DNA of 64,000 bases, from the NCBI RefSeq assembly GCF_002895435.1, contig NZ_POYJ01000011.1, positions 145,527-209,526 of the forward strand, in the 5' to 3' direction. Each line of letters opens with the position of its first letter. Position 1 is the stretch's first letter. The notes under the pieces were generated by a model. That model ran no database searches and was not told the DNA's origin. It worked only from the letters and a program-made list of their open reading frames with translations. Both the position numbers and the translations under genes were made by a program. Positions 1 to 8,479 of the stretch are shown piece after piece. This stretch comes from Aquimarina sediminis (GTDB taxonomy: Bacteria; Bacteroidota; Bacteroidia; Flavobacteriales; Flavobacteriaceae).

Positions 1-590
1 TTATGTCGCTCATCTCTTACTCCATCAATCAACATCACAAAATTATTAAACCCTCTGATTCTAAAAGTTTGAAACCCTCCGTACCTGTTTATGGGTCTTA
101 CTCCTGTTGCGCTTTTGACTGCATCTCCCAAATCAGATACATTACGCTGTTGCATAAGCTTGGTGTTAATACTATATGCCGTCATAGGAACATTTATGTT
201 TTTAATTCCTAGTTTGTTTACATTAAGAACTTCTTTTGTTATTGATTTGCTTTCGGCTCCGATAAGGACTTCTTCTAATCCTGTAATATCTTTTTTAAGA
301 ATAACATCGATAACCTGCATTGTTTTATTGAGGTTAGCACTCAATACTTCTTTTTGATAGCCCATTGCCGAAAACTGAATATTGTAATTTCCACTTTCGA
401 CAATAATAGAGTAGTTTCCGTCTACATCTGTTACTGTTCCTTTGTTTGTTTCTAGGAAACTAACAGATACATTCGGAATTCCTTTTCCAGAAATTTGATC
501 TTTGACAATTCCTGTAATTGTAGTGCTTGATTGTGAATAGGCTATAGTGGCCAATACTAATAAGACACTGCATAATACTAATTTTTTCAT
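1..590 (-). CDS. TonB-dependent outer-membrane receptor, N-terminal part (runs off the window)
   Basis: The reading frame starts at the ATG complementary to 588-590 and continues past base 1, so only about 196 N-terminal residues are visible. They show a signal peptide (MKKLVLCSVLLVLATIAYSQ), a carboxypeptidase-regulatory-like beta-sandwich (about residues 23-105, with GIPNVSVSF and GTVTDVDGNY) and the beginning of a TonB plug (MTAYSINTKLMQQRN, then GGFQTFRIRGF and MLIDGVRDE). The plug wording resembles siderophore-type receptors rather than SusC. A cobalamin riboswitch lies directly upstream, so the likely ligand is cobalamin or a related corrinoid, although the plug alone would also fit an iron-chelate receptor. 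Outer-membrane location follows from the family. The barrel lies outside the window. Confidence 0.9.
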   Translation of the reverse strand, partial: MKKLVLCSVLLVLATIAYSQSSTTITGIVKDQISGKGIPNVSVSFLETNKGTVTDVDGNYSIIVESGNYNIQFSAMGYQKEVLSANLNKTMQVIDVILKKDITGLEEVLIGAESKSITKEVLNVNKLGIKNINVPMTAYSINTKLMQQRNVSDLGDAVKSATGVRPINRYGGFQTFRIRGFNNFVMLIDGVRDERH

Positions 591-697
591 TTTAAAAAAT
601 CGAGATTAAGCAGGGAAAATTGTAGAAATAAACATTCTACCCTAATGGTAGGAATCATTATTCTTACTCTTTACCCGAGAGTTAATAATTATTACAA

Positions 698-862
698 TTC
701 ATGGCAGGTCTCCTGACTTAACTCGGTATTTTGCCTCCTTCCCATAGCCTTGCTACAGTGGTTATATGGCATTACTTTATTATGAGTCTTACAGTTGCGG
801 GAACAGTTTTGGATTTTCACCAGATTCCCTTTTAATTTTCACCTTAGGTGAAAAACCATTTA
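698..862 (-). promoter_or_regulatory. Cobalamin (B12) riboswitch
   Basis: Read on the minus strand, this region contains the B12 box AGTCAGGAGACCTGCC (complement of 703-718). Upstream of it are the other conserved parts of the family: GGGAATCTGGTGAAAATCC and CTGTTCCCGCAACTGTA, then GCCATATAACCACTG and GGGAAGGAGGC. The element lies about 110 nt before the TonB receptor ATG. A small CTACC/GGTAG stem at 637-651 between aptamer and start codon may belong to the expression platform. Cobalamin binding is expected to reduce expression of the receptor, as is usual for this class. Ends are approximate. Confidence 0.95.
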
Positions 863-879
863 TCGGGCGCGAAGATAAC

Positions 880-1594
880 TTTTTATTTTAATCCGTTATG
901 TGTTTGATGCATTAATTGCACGTAGCCAACTTAGTTTCAAAATCATCAAATAAGATATATTTTATTAACTAAAGTGAGACTATATTGTTTAGTTAAAGAT
1001 AATTTAATATTCTTAGTCATACATAAGCTTATCAAACTGGGTTTAAATACCCGTTTTCTAATCTCTTTGACAAATACTGACTGGCAATTACCACCTAACC
1101 AAATAAAACGAATAGTCCAATGTAAAACCCATATTCTTTATCAAGTATATCGTTCTGTTTGGGTTACAGAGTCAAAGTAACGCTAGAACATCTCAAAATA
1201 AGATATTTACAGAATCCTATCATCTGTTTTTAAAATAATTCACTAATAATATATATCAGCCCCGCATATTTTTATCGTCCATCGGCAGGTGTAGCACTAC
1301 CATCGCACTAGGGTCTATGTCCCCCGCACTATTGGTCTCGACCATCGGTATAGGGTATGTGTCCCGCGCAAGGGCAAAACAGACCCCCGCAGTACAGAGA
1401 GTGACCAGCGGCGCGCTGGAACCTCAACCCAGTGCGCGGGTCAGTAATAGCAATAGGTTGCCAACATTTATACTTGCCAATAACCTCTTCCATACTTGCG
1501 TAAGGTATCCAGAATATGACAATTGGTTTTACAATAATTGTAGAACAAGTCTAATCGACTACAAATAGCGAAATATCGTACTATTATATACATA
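880..1594. other. Non-coding stretch with a GC-rich structured island
   Basis: I find no convincing gene here. Bases 880-1250 are ordinary AT-rich spacer. Bases about 1255-1445 are strikingly GC-rich compared with everything around them. They contain two related blocks (CCATCGG...GGGTCTATGTCCC at about 1278-1324 and CCATCGGTATAGGGTATGTGTCCC at about 1342-1365). They also contain a strong hairpin, with GCGCGCTGG at 1411-1419 pairing with CCAGTGCGC at 1429-1437 and an outer GACC/GGTC clamp at 1403-1406 and 1439-1442. No U-run follows. Small open frames crossing it have no plausible protein character. Confidence 0.5.
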
Positions 1595-2380
1595 TTACTC
1601 CCCTTCATATTTTAAACCATTACCCATTTTATAATACTGGTCAACAGTATTAAAAAAAACTGGGTAATTGGATTTAAGCTGGGTGGCGATGTCTTCTAAA
1701 ACCAGTAACATATCTGTTTCTACGCCTTCATGACTTAAACGCCCTATAAGTGTTTTATGCCAATCTTTGACAGACATGGTAATCGTAAAAGAAACGGCTT
1801 TATTTCCAGGAGCCAGTATATTGCTTACTTCATTGTCGAATTGTTTTCCCGAAGTTTCAAAAAGCTTTTTTTCTTTTACATAGGTTTTACAAATTTCCTT
1901 TTGTTTTTCTACAAGTTCCTGGTTATTTCCTCTGTTAATTATTTTGAACAAAGGAGTATTCTGTGCATTGGTTCTTGACGAAGTAAGTCTTGCTACAGTA
2001 GCTTCATTATGGGCAAGAAATTCTAATTCGGTCTCAATGGCACAACCTGCTATCAAAAAAGTAACATACTCATCATTGTATACACTTCTATGCTGATACT
2101 CATGAATCATACGTTCATTAAACACTTTAGAATCTCCTTTTTTATCTTTAAAAGATAGATAGGTTATCCGACTATTGAATTCGGCATGTTGCTCGTATTC
2201 GGGTCTGTCTGTATCTATGTTTAGAGTATCAAAAAGTACTTTTGCCTCTGGCGTAATCTTACTTCTCTTAGTCAGTAACACCCCTGTTTTTAACACAAAA
2301 ATATCTTCAACTATCCCGTTTGCTGCTTCAATGATTATTTTGTGTTTTACCTGGTATGGGGTTAATGGTGTTTGAGACAT
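1595..2380 (-). CDS. ThyX-like protein with a degenerate signature
   Basis: This 261-residue protein resembles flavin-dependent thymidylate synthase (ThyX) in length and in the order of its conserved blocks. The centre (about 92-145: ERMIHEYQHRSVYNDEY, then AHNEATVARLTSSR) aligns with the region holding the ThyX signature RHRxxSxNxxSxR, but only part of that pattern is present. The C-terminal block (IGRLSHEGVETDMLLVLEDI, then YPVFF) aligns with the usual R-x-x-x-H-A-Q-x-E-I-R helix. The missing signature arginines make genuine dTMP synthesis doubtful. It could be a flavin- or nucleotide-binding relative with another role. It is the last gene of a four-gene leftward operon, 7 bp behind the Ham1-like gene. 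The family assignment is my reading of motifs. Confidence 0.6.
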   Translation of the reverse strand: MSQTPLTPYQVKHKIIIEAANGIVEDIFVLKTGVLLTKRSKITPEAKVLFDTLNIDTDRPEYEQHAEFNSRITYLSFKDKKGDSKVFNERMIHEYQHRSVYNDEYVTFLIAGCAIETELEFLAHNEATVARLTSSRTNAQNTPLFKIINRGNNQELVEKQKEICKTYVKEKKLFETSGKQFDNEVSNILAPGNKAVSFTITMSVKDWHKTLIGRLSHEGVETDMLLVLEDIATQLKSNYPVFFNTVDQYYKMGNGLKYEGE

Positions 2381-2387
2381 CTCGTTT

Positions 2388-4127
2388 TTAGTTTTTTAAA
2401 TACTGTGCAGCAACCTGCTTTAAATTATCATGCTTCTCTTTTGATGTATCATAAAAGACAAAAAAAGTATCAAATATGGGGTATACCTCCTTAAATGTTT
2501 CCATATCATCCTTATTAATAAGATGGTATTCTGATTCTAATAATGACAGATAATCATTATAAAACGATCTAATTCTTCTAATATCCGAAAGGCTTATTTG
2601 TTGTTTTCGTAATTGTTGTGCTATTTTATTTTTGACAAACCTACTATAGTGTAAAAAATCTATTCGATAAAAAATCATTATCTGTCCCAGCATATATTTT
2701 TTAAACGAATTAGAAATCTGCTCTTCTATCGAATATTTCTGTAAAGAATTTAAAATTGTATCATACTGATTCATCACCTGATTAAAGATCAGATTGACTA
2801 ATTGAGAAGTCGCAATACTTGAACTTAATTCCAAATGTAATACCGAGGTAACGTATTCTTCAATAGTGTACAATTGCTGGTCTTTAAAAACATCTTGATT
2901 TTCTTTGCTCCACCTCCCAAAAGATTTTGAATTGGCTTTCATGTTTTCAAGATTTCGTTGTGTCCATTTAAAATCTTCTATAAAAAAAGTTTCGTACTTT
3001 TTTTTGAAATCTACTAGTACAGGTATATCATTAATATCTATAAGTTTTTTATAGCCCGAATCATCTCCCAAAATTGAGTATTGCACATTAGCATACATGA
3101 GTTCTTTCAGAGTGACATGAGGATTCTTCCTGGTAATAGCTGCGTATAGCGGATAAATCTTTCTTTTTGAAAAATCGTAAGTAACCTCATCTTTGACCAG
3201 GCAGTCTATAAAAATCATATCCGCCACTACCTGTGTTAAGGCTTCAGACATCATTCTATAGATGATATAAACATTGTCGTACAATGTGTTGGACACCCCA
3301 TTAAAAATCAGATCGGGTATAATGAAATGACATAGATCGTGAACAAAAAAAGTAATCTCATGAATCTCATCAGACTTAGGAACCAAAGGAATTCCAGCAT
3401 TCAAACCTGGAACCCAGTAGTTTTTTTGTCTCCTGTTTTTTGATGAGCGAAAAAAACCTCCGTTATTAAGGGCGTATTGAAAAAGAACATTCAGTTTCTT
3501 TTCTTTTACCGACTCCAAATTGAGATACCTGTTTGTAGCGACGAAATCAAAGATTTTATTTGAAAATTCAATGACTTCTTTCTGATTCAATTTGTTATAA
3601 TTAAGATCTATATTCTCTCTATAATATAAATAGTTCTCTACAAAATTAGAAAGTACCTCCTGTCGGCAATGATTCTTCATTTTTCTGTCTTTCAATTCCT
3701 GGTAAGAAAGTCCGGTAGATTTTAAAATAAAAATATCATCCCAACCAAATACATTTGTTTCCTTTTTTCTTGCAGCATAGTCTATCACTCCATCATATGT
3801 TGTTGAGGATATAGAAGATATATTTTCTCCTTCGAGATAATAAAGAATTGTTTTAGTATATACCAATTCCAGGTCGTTATCCTTATTCACATTATAAATA
3901 CGTGTGTTATCTTTTTTGCTAAACAAATGCGTTTCGTCAAAAACTACGGTAAACACTTGTGGTTTTTTTAGGATATCGTAATATCTCTCCAGAAGTTCTT
4001 TTGCATCTTTGAAAGGAGTAAAATCTGCAATTTTCTTTACGGTAATATTATAATTATGAAAAAATTCCTGGTATTCTTTGAGCTTGTAATTGTTCCTCGT
4101 TAAGAGATATATAATTTTTCCTTTCAT
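2388..4127 (-). CDS. Ham1/ITPase-like domain fused to an unknown domain with an H...HDxxH pattern
   Basis: The 579-residue protein has two parts. Residues 1 to about 165 look like the Ham1/RdgB non-canonical NTP pyrophosphatase fold: the TxNxxK nucleotide motif (T10, N12, K15), VVFDETHLF at 61-69 in place of the usual acidic D-S-G-L block, VFGWDDIF at 126-133 (family: FGYDPIF), and a lysine/arginine-rich end (KDRKMKNHCR). Residues about 180-579 are mostly helical and not recognised. They contain HEITFFVHDLCHF at 256-268 with E295 following (SEALTQVVAD), a constellation that could bind a metal. Family members hydrolyse ITP, XTP and dITP to monophosphates. Whether this one does is inference. 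It sits between the RNA ligase fusion and the ThyX-like gene, which suggests work on modified or damaged nucleotides. Confidence 0.6.
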   Translation of the reverse strand: MKGKIIYLLTRNNYKLKEYQEFFHNYNITVKKIADFTPFKDAKELLERYYDILKKPQVFTVVFDETHLFSKKDNTRIYNVNKDNDLELVYTKTILYYLEGENISSISSTTYDGVIDYAARKKETNVFGWDDIFILKSTGLSYQELKDRKMKNHCRQEVLSNFVENYLYYRENIDLNYNKLNQKEVIEFSNKIFDFVATNRYLNLESVKEKKLNVLFQYALNNGGFFRSSKNRRQKNYWVPGLNAGIPLVPKSDEIHEITFFVHDLCHFIIPDLIFNGVSNTLYDNVYIIYRMMSEALTQVVADMIFIDCLVKDEVTYDFSKRKIYPLYAAITRKNPHVTLKELMYANVQYSILGDDSGYKKLIDINDIPVLVDFKKKYETFFIEDFKWTQRNLENMKANSKSFGRWSKENQDVFKDQQLYTIEEYVTSVLHLELSSSIATSQLVNLIFNQVMNQYDTILNSLQKYSIEEQISNSFKKYMLGQIMIFYRIDFLHYSRFVKNKIAQQLRKQQISLSDIRRIRSFYNDYLSLLESEYHLINKDDMETFKEVYPIFDTFFVFYDTSKEKHDNLKQVAAQYLKN

Positions 4128-4210
4128 CTTTTGATCATGAATAACAATATTACCAATTAAATCTTAAAAAATACCTGATTTTCTCTTACAGTAATTTTAA
4201 TGTAATGGTA

Positions 4211-6358
4211 TCAGTATCCTCCTGTATCGGGAAAACCTTTATCAACAAAAGTAACATCAATCAATGATCTCATTTTTGACAAACTTCTTCTGGTCTTACA
4301 TCTGGGTATAAGAAACGCTCTAATGATTTGCTCGTAATCCATCGAACCAGTATTCATTCTAAGTTTATGCCAGGCAATAAAACAGATTTTTTTTCTTATC
4401 AAATCAAGTGTAGATGCATATTCTACAGCAAACATCTTGTCTGCTAATTGATTATCTTTTGTCTTTTTATCGATAGTGTTCTTAGCGCTTTCGATATAAC
4501 TTTGAAGCCAAATGCTTTGTCTATGAATAGCCTGAGATAACCCTATCGAAAAGTTTTTTATTTGGGGGCGCAGACCAGGGGCAACAAGATCCAGCATGGT
4601 ATCAATTTTTAATTCTAATGTAGCTTGCCATATATAAATTTCTTTATGGGGGTGCGCTACCAGATCATGTAATTTTATGTATTGATTATTTTTAACCTTA
4701 TAAAAACGGTCATCATCAAACCTTAAAACATATCCTTCTCCTTGTTTTTCGGAAGATATCTTTTGTATAAAATCCTTAGCTTCTTCAATAGAGTGAATCC
4801 ATCGTACCTGTTTAACATATTCTATCTTATGGTATTTTGCCATTGTAACCATGGTATCATAATTAAGATATCCACCAGTTAGATTATTTCTTATGGTTGT
4901 TAATACCAAGCGATCTTTAGGATGATCGAGAACAATAGGGTGTTGACGACTACACCATTCGAATGTTGGTGTCCAATTTCCTTCTAACAGCTCTTTTATC
5001 AGGGGTAGGTAACCTATATCAGAGGTTTCTTTTTGAATAGCCCTCGTAGTATTATCCGCAAAAGTTGCCGCTTGATCAGCAATTGCAGATGGTCCTTTTC
5101 TGGTTGTCCACCTTAGTATTCCATTCCATAATACAGGAGAAACCAATGAGCCGTCCAGTTTTTCAGTTACCCGGCATGACGAAGACCAATCTATGTTTTC
5201 TATTTGCGATTCTTCTCTTTCTCCTATCCTAAAAAATTTATGAAACTTTCGGGCTACTAAAGTTCCTTCTGAGTCAAAAATCAAACCTCGGCATTCTCTA
5301 CGAAGTGCGTAAATATTTGCTACTGAAGAGTGTATTGCCTGAGTAATCGGAATAAAAGAATACTTTAAAGGAATAGTATAATCAATTATCTGATAGCCCT
5401 CTTTTTTGAATACCTGAAACTCATCTCTATCTTTTATTGCCGGCAACACTTGGTCTATATGTTCTATTATCGGGAATCCTGTATTTCCTATTTTAGAGAT
5501 ATAACTATAGTTGGCGATCATATCCATATACAAAGGCTGTAGCGTTGTTCGAACAACTGTGAGCACTTCTTGTAGATCTTCTGTTATCTTAAAACTGGGG
5601 TGTGTCTTACAAAATGCTCTCCAAATACTACGACTATTTTTTCCTTGCCCAAATTTACCTTCAAAAAATCTTGCTGCTATCTCGAGAGGAGTTCCTCGTT
5701 CAAAAGAGGTCTCCTTAAAAGAGTTCATCACCTGAGATAAATCAAGGTCATAGTTCTTGATCAGCCAATAAAGCCCAAACAAGTCTTTTGGTCGCCATTT
5801 ATCTTGTTTACGTTCAAATAAACCATAGAATTTCCATCCAGCAGAAGTCTCTCTATATACCATTTTACAATAAATAGATTGGTTAGGGATTATAGAAGGA
5901 TATTCTTGAAAACTAGCAGCAGGAATAGTTGGATCAGAATAACTTATATCTATTTGTAGTAAAAAAGAGATGTTTACTTCTTCTAAAACTGTAGAAACAA
6001 ACAACCTTAATCCGGGGTCTTTGGCATCGATCCATATGATTTCACTTCTTAACGTTGCAGGATCAAATGAAACCCCATCATGTATCAGATTATCCTGTAA
6101 GATATCTTGCCATCGAGATTCCATTTCTATTGGATCTACTGGTACATCAACCATAAAATCCACATCTTGGGGCATCCATTTCCCGGGAGAATACCAAAAT
6201 CGAGACATCATACCCCCTCTCAAAACAAAAAGATCTTTATATTCTGATCTCGCCACTCTACGAATCAAACCCTCCATAGCATAAAGCTCAACCAATTCTG
6301 AATACGAATACATTGATTCTTTAGCTATGTTTTGTAGTTGTAGGGCAATATCTTTCAT
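4211..6358 (-). CDS. AbiEii-type nucleotidyltransferase fused to a T4 Rnl1-type RNA ligase
   Basis: The 715-residue protein combines two enzymes. The N-terminal part (about 1-260) carries the nucleotidyltransferase pattern of the AbiEii/DUF1814 family: LRGG at 46-49, the acidic pair QDVDFMV (D65, D67), a third acid in LLQIDIS (D137), and KWRPKDLFGLYWL at 187-199. The C-terminal part (about 300-715) carries ligase motifs of the T4 RNA ligase 1 group: RECRGLIFD at 354-362, motif I KLDGS with nucleotidyl-acceptor K400, motif III-like TFEWCS at 465-470, motif IV EGYVLRF at 541-547 and motif V K554-V-K556. Rnl1 enzymes seal 5'-phosphate to 3'-OH RNA ends. AbiEii toxins transfer nucleotides, in known cases to tRNA or protein. 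Key catalytic residues of both halves appear intact. It is the second gene of the operon and starts 61 bp after the endonuclease V-like gene. Confidence 0.8.
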   Translation of the reverse strand: MKDIALQLQNIAKESMYSYSELVELYAMEGLIRRVARSEYKDLFVLRGGMMSRFWYSPGKWMPQDVDFMVDVPVDPIEMESRWQDILQDNLIHDGVSFDPATLRSEIIWIDAKDPGLRLFVSTVLEEVNISFLLQIDISYSDPTIPAASFQEYPSIIPNQSIYCKMVYRETSAGWKFYGLFERKQDKWRPKDLFGLYWLIKNYDLDLSQVMNSFKETSFERGTPLEIAARFFEGKFGQGKNSRSIWRAFCKTHPSFKITEDLQEVLTVVRTTLQPLYMDMIANYSYISKIGNTGFPIIEHIDQVLPAIKDRDEFQVFKKEGYQIIDYTIPLKYSFIPITQAIHSSVANIYALRRECRGLIFDSEGTLVARKFHKFFRIGEREESQIENIDWSSSCRVTEKLDGSLVSPVLWNGILRWTTRKGPSAIADQAATFADNTTRAIQKETSDIGYLPLIKELLEGNWTPTFEWCSRQHPIVLDHPKDRLVLTTIRNNLTGGYLNYDTMVTMAKYHKIEYVKQVRWIHSIEEAKDFIQKISSEKQGEGYVLRFDDDRFYKVKNNQYIKLHDLVAHPHKEIYIWQATLELKIDTMLDLVAPGLRPQIKNFSIGLSQAIHRQSIWLQSYIESAKNTIDKKTKDNQLADKMFAVEYASTLDLIRKKICFIAWHKLRMNTGSMDYEQIIRAFLIPRCKTRRSLSKMRSLIDVTFVDKGFPDTGGY

Positions 6359-6419
6359 GATATTTCAAAATCAATTGAAGCGCATATAACATCTTATGCA
6401 CTGAAAACATGAATACAAA

Positions 6420-6938
6420 TCAAATTGATTCGTCTACTTTTTCTTTTGTTTTAGTGTCTAATATCTGCAATAAGGTAGGCATTCTAAAATCTCCATGCAT
6501 AGACTTTATCATATCATAAGCTCTATCCAGCTCAACACCAATTGCTGATATATAAAGAGGCTTTATACTTTCGCCACGTAACAGTTCTCTTACGTTTTTT
6601 TTGTTTTCATGAAATCCTGATTTTGCCACACCCAAAACAGGTACGCTCTTATCTATAGCATCAAACAAATGTCCTCCTAAGCCTAATTTGCCTTCATCAT
6701 CAAGTAAAACAAAACCATCTACAATAATATAATCTATGTCAGTAATAGGCATTCTTTTAAGAAGGCTAAGTATACATGGGAGCTCTCTTTTGTAAAAAGA
6801 TCCTGGCTCATATGCCTCTACTCCTTCTATGATTTCGCTATCAATATCAAGGGGCTTACTATCATTCCAGTTTTCAAAACTTACACATACCGTTTTTGCT
6901 TTATTATCATAGTAATAGGTATCGAATGCTAATATCAT
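6420..6938 (-). CDS. Endonuclease V-like protein (deoxyinosine/inosine-specific nuclease family)
   Basis: This 172-residue protein matches the core of endonuclease V. Visible are AFD at 4-6 (first catalytic aspartate), YEPGSFYKRELP at 43-54 with E52, IIVDGFVLL at 71-79 with D74, GLGGHLF at 86-92, and VPVLGVAKSGF with K106. These correspond to the family's D/E/D catalytic residues and conserved lysine. It lacks roughly 40 N-terminal residues compared with the about 220-residue classical enzymes, as do other short homologues. Endonuclease V nicks DNA or RNA one nucleotide 3' to inosine. It is the first gene of a leftward operon with RNA ligase, Ham1-like and ThyX-like genes, so RNA or nucleotide quality control is a reasonable but unproven role. 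Confidence 0.82.
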   Translation of the reverse strand: MILAFDTYYYDNKAKTVCVSFENWNDSKPLDIDSEIIEGVEAYEPGSFYKRELPCILSLLKRMPITDIDYIIVDGFVLLDDEGKLGLGGHLFDAIDKSVPVLGVAKSGFHENKKNVRELLRGESIKPLYISAIGVELDRAYDMIKSMHGDFRMPTLLQILDTKTKEKVDESI

Positions 6939-7005
6939 TGTTATAATTATTGAAGTGGTTTAAATACTTTTCTAAAAAAAGATGGAAGATACAACATTCA
7001 ACCCG

Positions 7006-7046
7006 TATTATGCATTAGAAAATCATTGCAGTTCTAATGCATAATA
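7006..7046. terminator. Perfect 15-bp hairpin between TolC and endonuclease V genes
   Basis: The arms TATTATGCATTAGAA (7006-7020) and TTCTAATGCATAATA (7032-7046) pair perfectly around an 11-nt loop. The hairpin lies just behind the stop codon of the TolC-like gene and about 70 bp before the endonuclease V start. No T-run follows on either strand, so it is not a textbook intrinsic terminator. It could stop or stabilise the end of the efflux transcript. Confidence 0.5.
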
Positions 7047-7065
7047 TGACGGATTAAACTAACAT

Positions 7066-8478
7066 CTATATCGCTACTCCCAAGGCGTAATACAGGTTGA
7101 TTGTAGCTGTAAGCTGTTTTATCTTAAGAGTATTCTCTTTCAGTTGAGCATCAATCAATTTTTGTTCTCGCGAATTGATTAAAAACAAAGAGCTTTCTCC
7201 CAAAAATAGTTTACGTTCTTCTGCACTAACCAATGTTTTATAATCTGTAACAATATCTTCAATAAGTTCTGTTTGTGTAGATAATGAATTGATCTCTTGA
7301 TATACTGCTTCGATCTTATTTTGAAGCTTTAGTGATGTAGCTGCTCTTTCAAAATTTGCATCTTGTAATTTTAAATTGATAAGGCGTACATCTCCTCTTT
7401 CTTTTCTAAGAAATATTGGAAAACTAAAATTGACAAAAGCTTTGTAATTTGTTGTAGTAAATGTATGTATCTGTTGATACTCGGGTGTCAAGAAATTATA
7501 CTGAAGATCTATTTTTGGCAATAGCTTATTACGTTTTAGAGTACGATCTACAGATAGTCCTCCAATCTTAGCATCAAGACTTACTAATTTAGGGTGAGTC
7601 TCTAATAAAGTAGAAGTATCTGTAATCCCATCTAATTTTAAAGAATTTTCGATATGATTGCGTTCGGGTAATACTGGCATTATATCTTCTCTTATCTCTA
7701 CAGGAATAGTATTGATCCATAAATAGTTACTTACCTTGAGTATCGCTTTTCTTTTTTTAAGAGAAGCTGCCTCCAGATTTAGTTGTCTGTTTTGTAATGT
7801 TATTCGTGCTTCTGTAATCTCTATTGCTGCTTTATCCCCTGCCTCTACACTTTGTTTAATGGCTTCAAGCCGAGTAGAAGCATTCTCCAGAAAGGTGTTA
7901 TAAATACGTTGCTCATTAGTAGCTTCTAACCATTCGAAATATGCTTTACTTGCTTCAAAAATTAGGTTATTAACCAGTAAATCTCGATTTGCCTTGGTTT
8001 GTTTTATAAAGAATCGCGCTTTTTTTAGTGATGCCATTCTTTCATTGATTAAAAAACCTTGGGCAAGAGAAAATGATACGCCTGCACTATACAACCCTTC
8101 ATCTGGTACCGTAAGGTTAGGGTTTAGGTATTCTCCTGTATTGTTTTCAAAATTTGCTTTGAACTCTACTCCATACCAGGTAGGGATCTTAAATGTTGCA
8201 TTGAGTTGATCAAAATATTCTGTTCCTTTAAACTTTTTTCTATCATAATCAACTTCAATCTTAGGGTCAAAACCTCCTCGTGCTTTTAGCAATTTAGCCT
8301 CTCCCATATTTAAAATGATCTCGGCTTGTTTCATGAGAGGATGATGTTTTTTTACGTACCCAATATATTCTTCAAAAGTAAGAGAGTTGTCAAAGGGTTC
8401 ATGATCATTTTGAGCGGTTACACTTTTTATTGAAATTAGTAAAACCAGTACTATTATATAATTTATACCTATTTTCAT
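7066..8478 (-). CDS. TolC-like outer-membrane efflux protein
   Basis: The protein is about 470 residues from the chosen start. The longer open frame from 8592 overlaps the upstream gene and lacks a signal peptide. The ATG at 8478 gives a clear one (MKIGINYIIVLVLLISIKSVTAQ) and begins 1 nt after the HlyD stop codon. The rest shows the alternating coiled-coil and beta pattern of the OEP/TolC family (two repeats, long heptad-rich helices near 110-215 and 340-450). It should form the outer-membrane duct of a tripartite exporter with the HlyD adaptor and ABC protein encoded upstream. It is the last gene of the TetR-led operon. Confidence 0.88.
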   Translation of the reverse strand: MKIGINYIIVLVLLISIKSVTAQNDHEPFDNSLTFEEYIGYVKKHHPLMKQAEIILNMGEAKLLKARGGFDPKIEVDYDRKKFKGTEYFDQLNATFKIPTWYGVEFKANFENNTGEYLNPNLTVPDEGLYSAGVSFSLAQGFLINERMASLKKARFFIKQTKANRDLLVNNLIFEASKAYFEWLEATNEQRIYNTFLENASTRLEAIKQSVEAGDKAAIEITEARITLQNRQLNLEAASLKKRKAILKVSNYLWINTIPVEIREDIMPVLPERNHIENSLKLDGITDTSTLLETHPKLVSLDAKIGGLSVDRTLKRNKLLPKIDLQYNFLTPEYQQIHTFTTTNYKAFVNFSFPIFLRKERGDVRLINLKLQDANFERAATSLKLQNKIEAVYQEINSLSTQTELIEDIVTDYKTLVSAEERKLFLGESSLFLINSREQKLIDAQLKENTLKIKQLTATINLYYALGVAI

Positions 8479-8479
8479 T

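Noticed and set aside
974..1180. Rightward 68-residue open frame
   Set aside because: No ribosome-binding site, no family resemblance, low-complexity composition, and it sits in the spacer behind the riboswitch.
1317..1568. Rightward 83-residue open frame through the GC-rich island
   Set aside because: The composition changes abruptly within the frame and the first half follows the hairpin and repeat structure, so it is better explained as non-coding.
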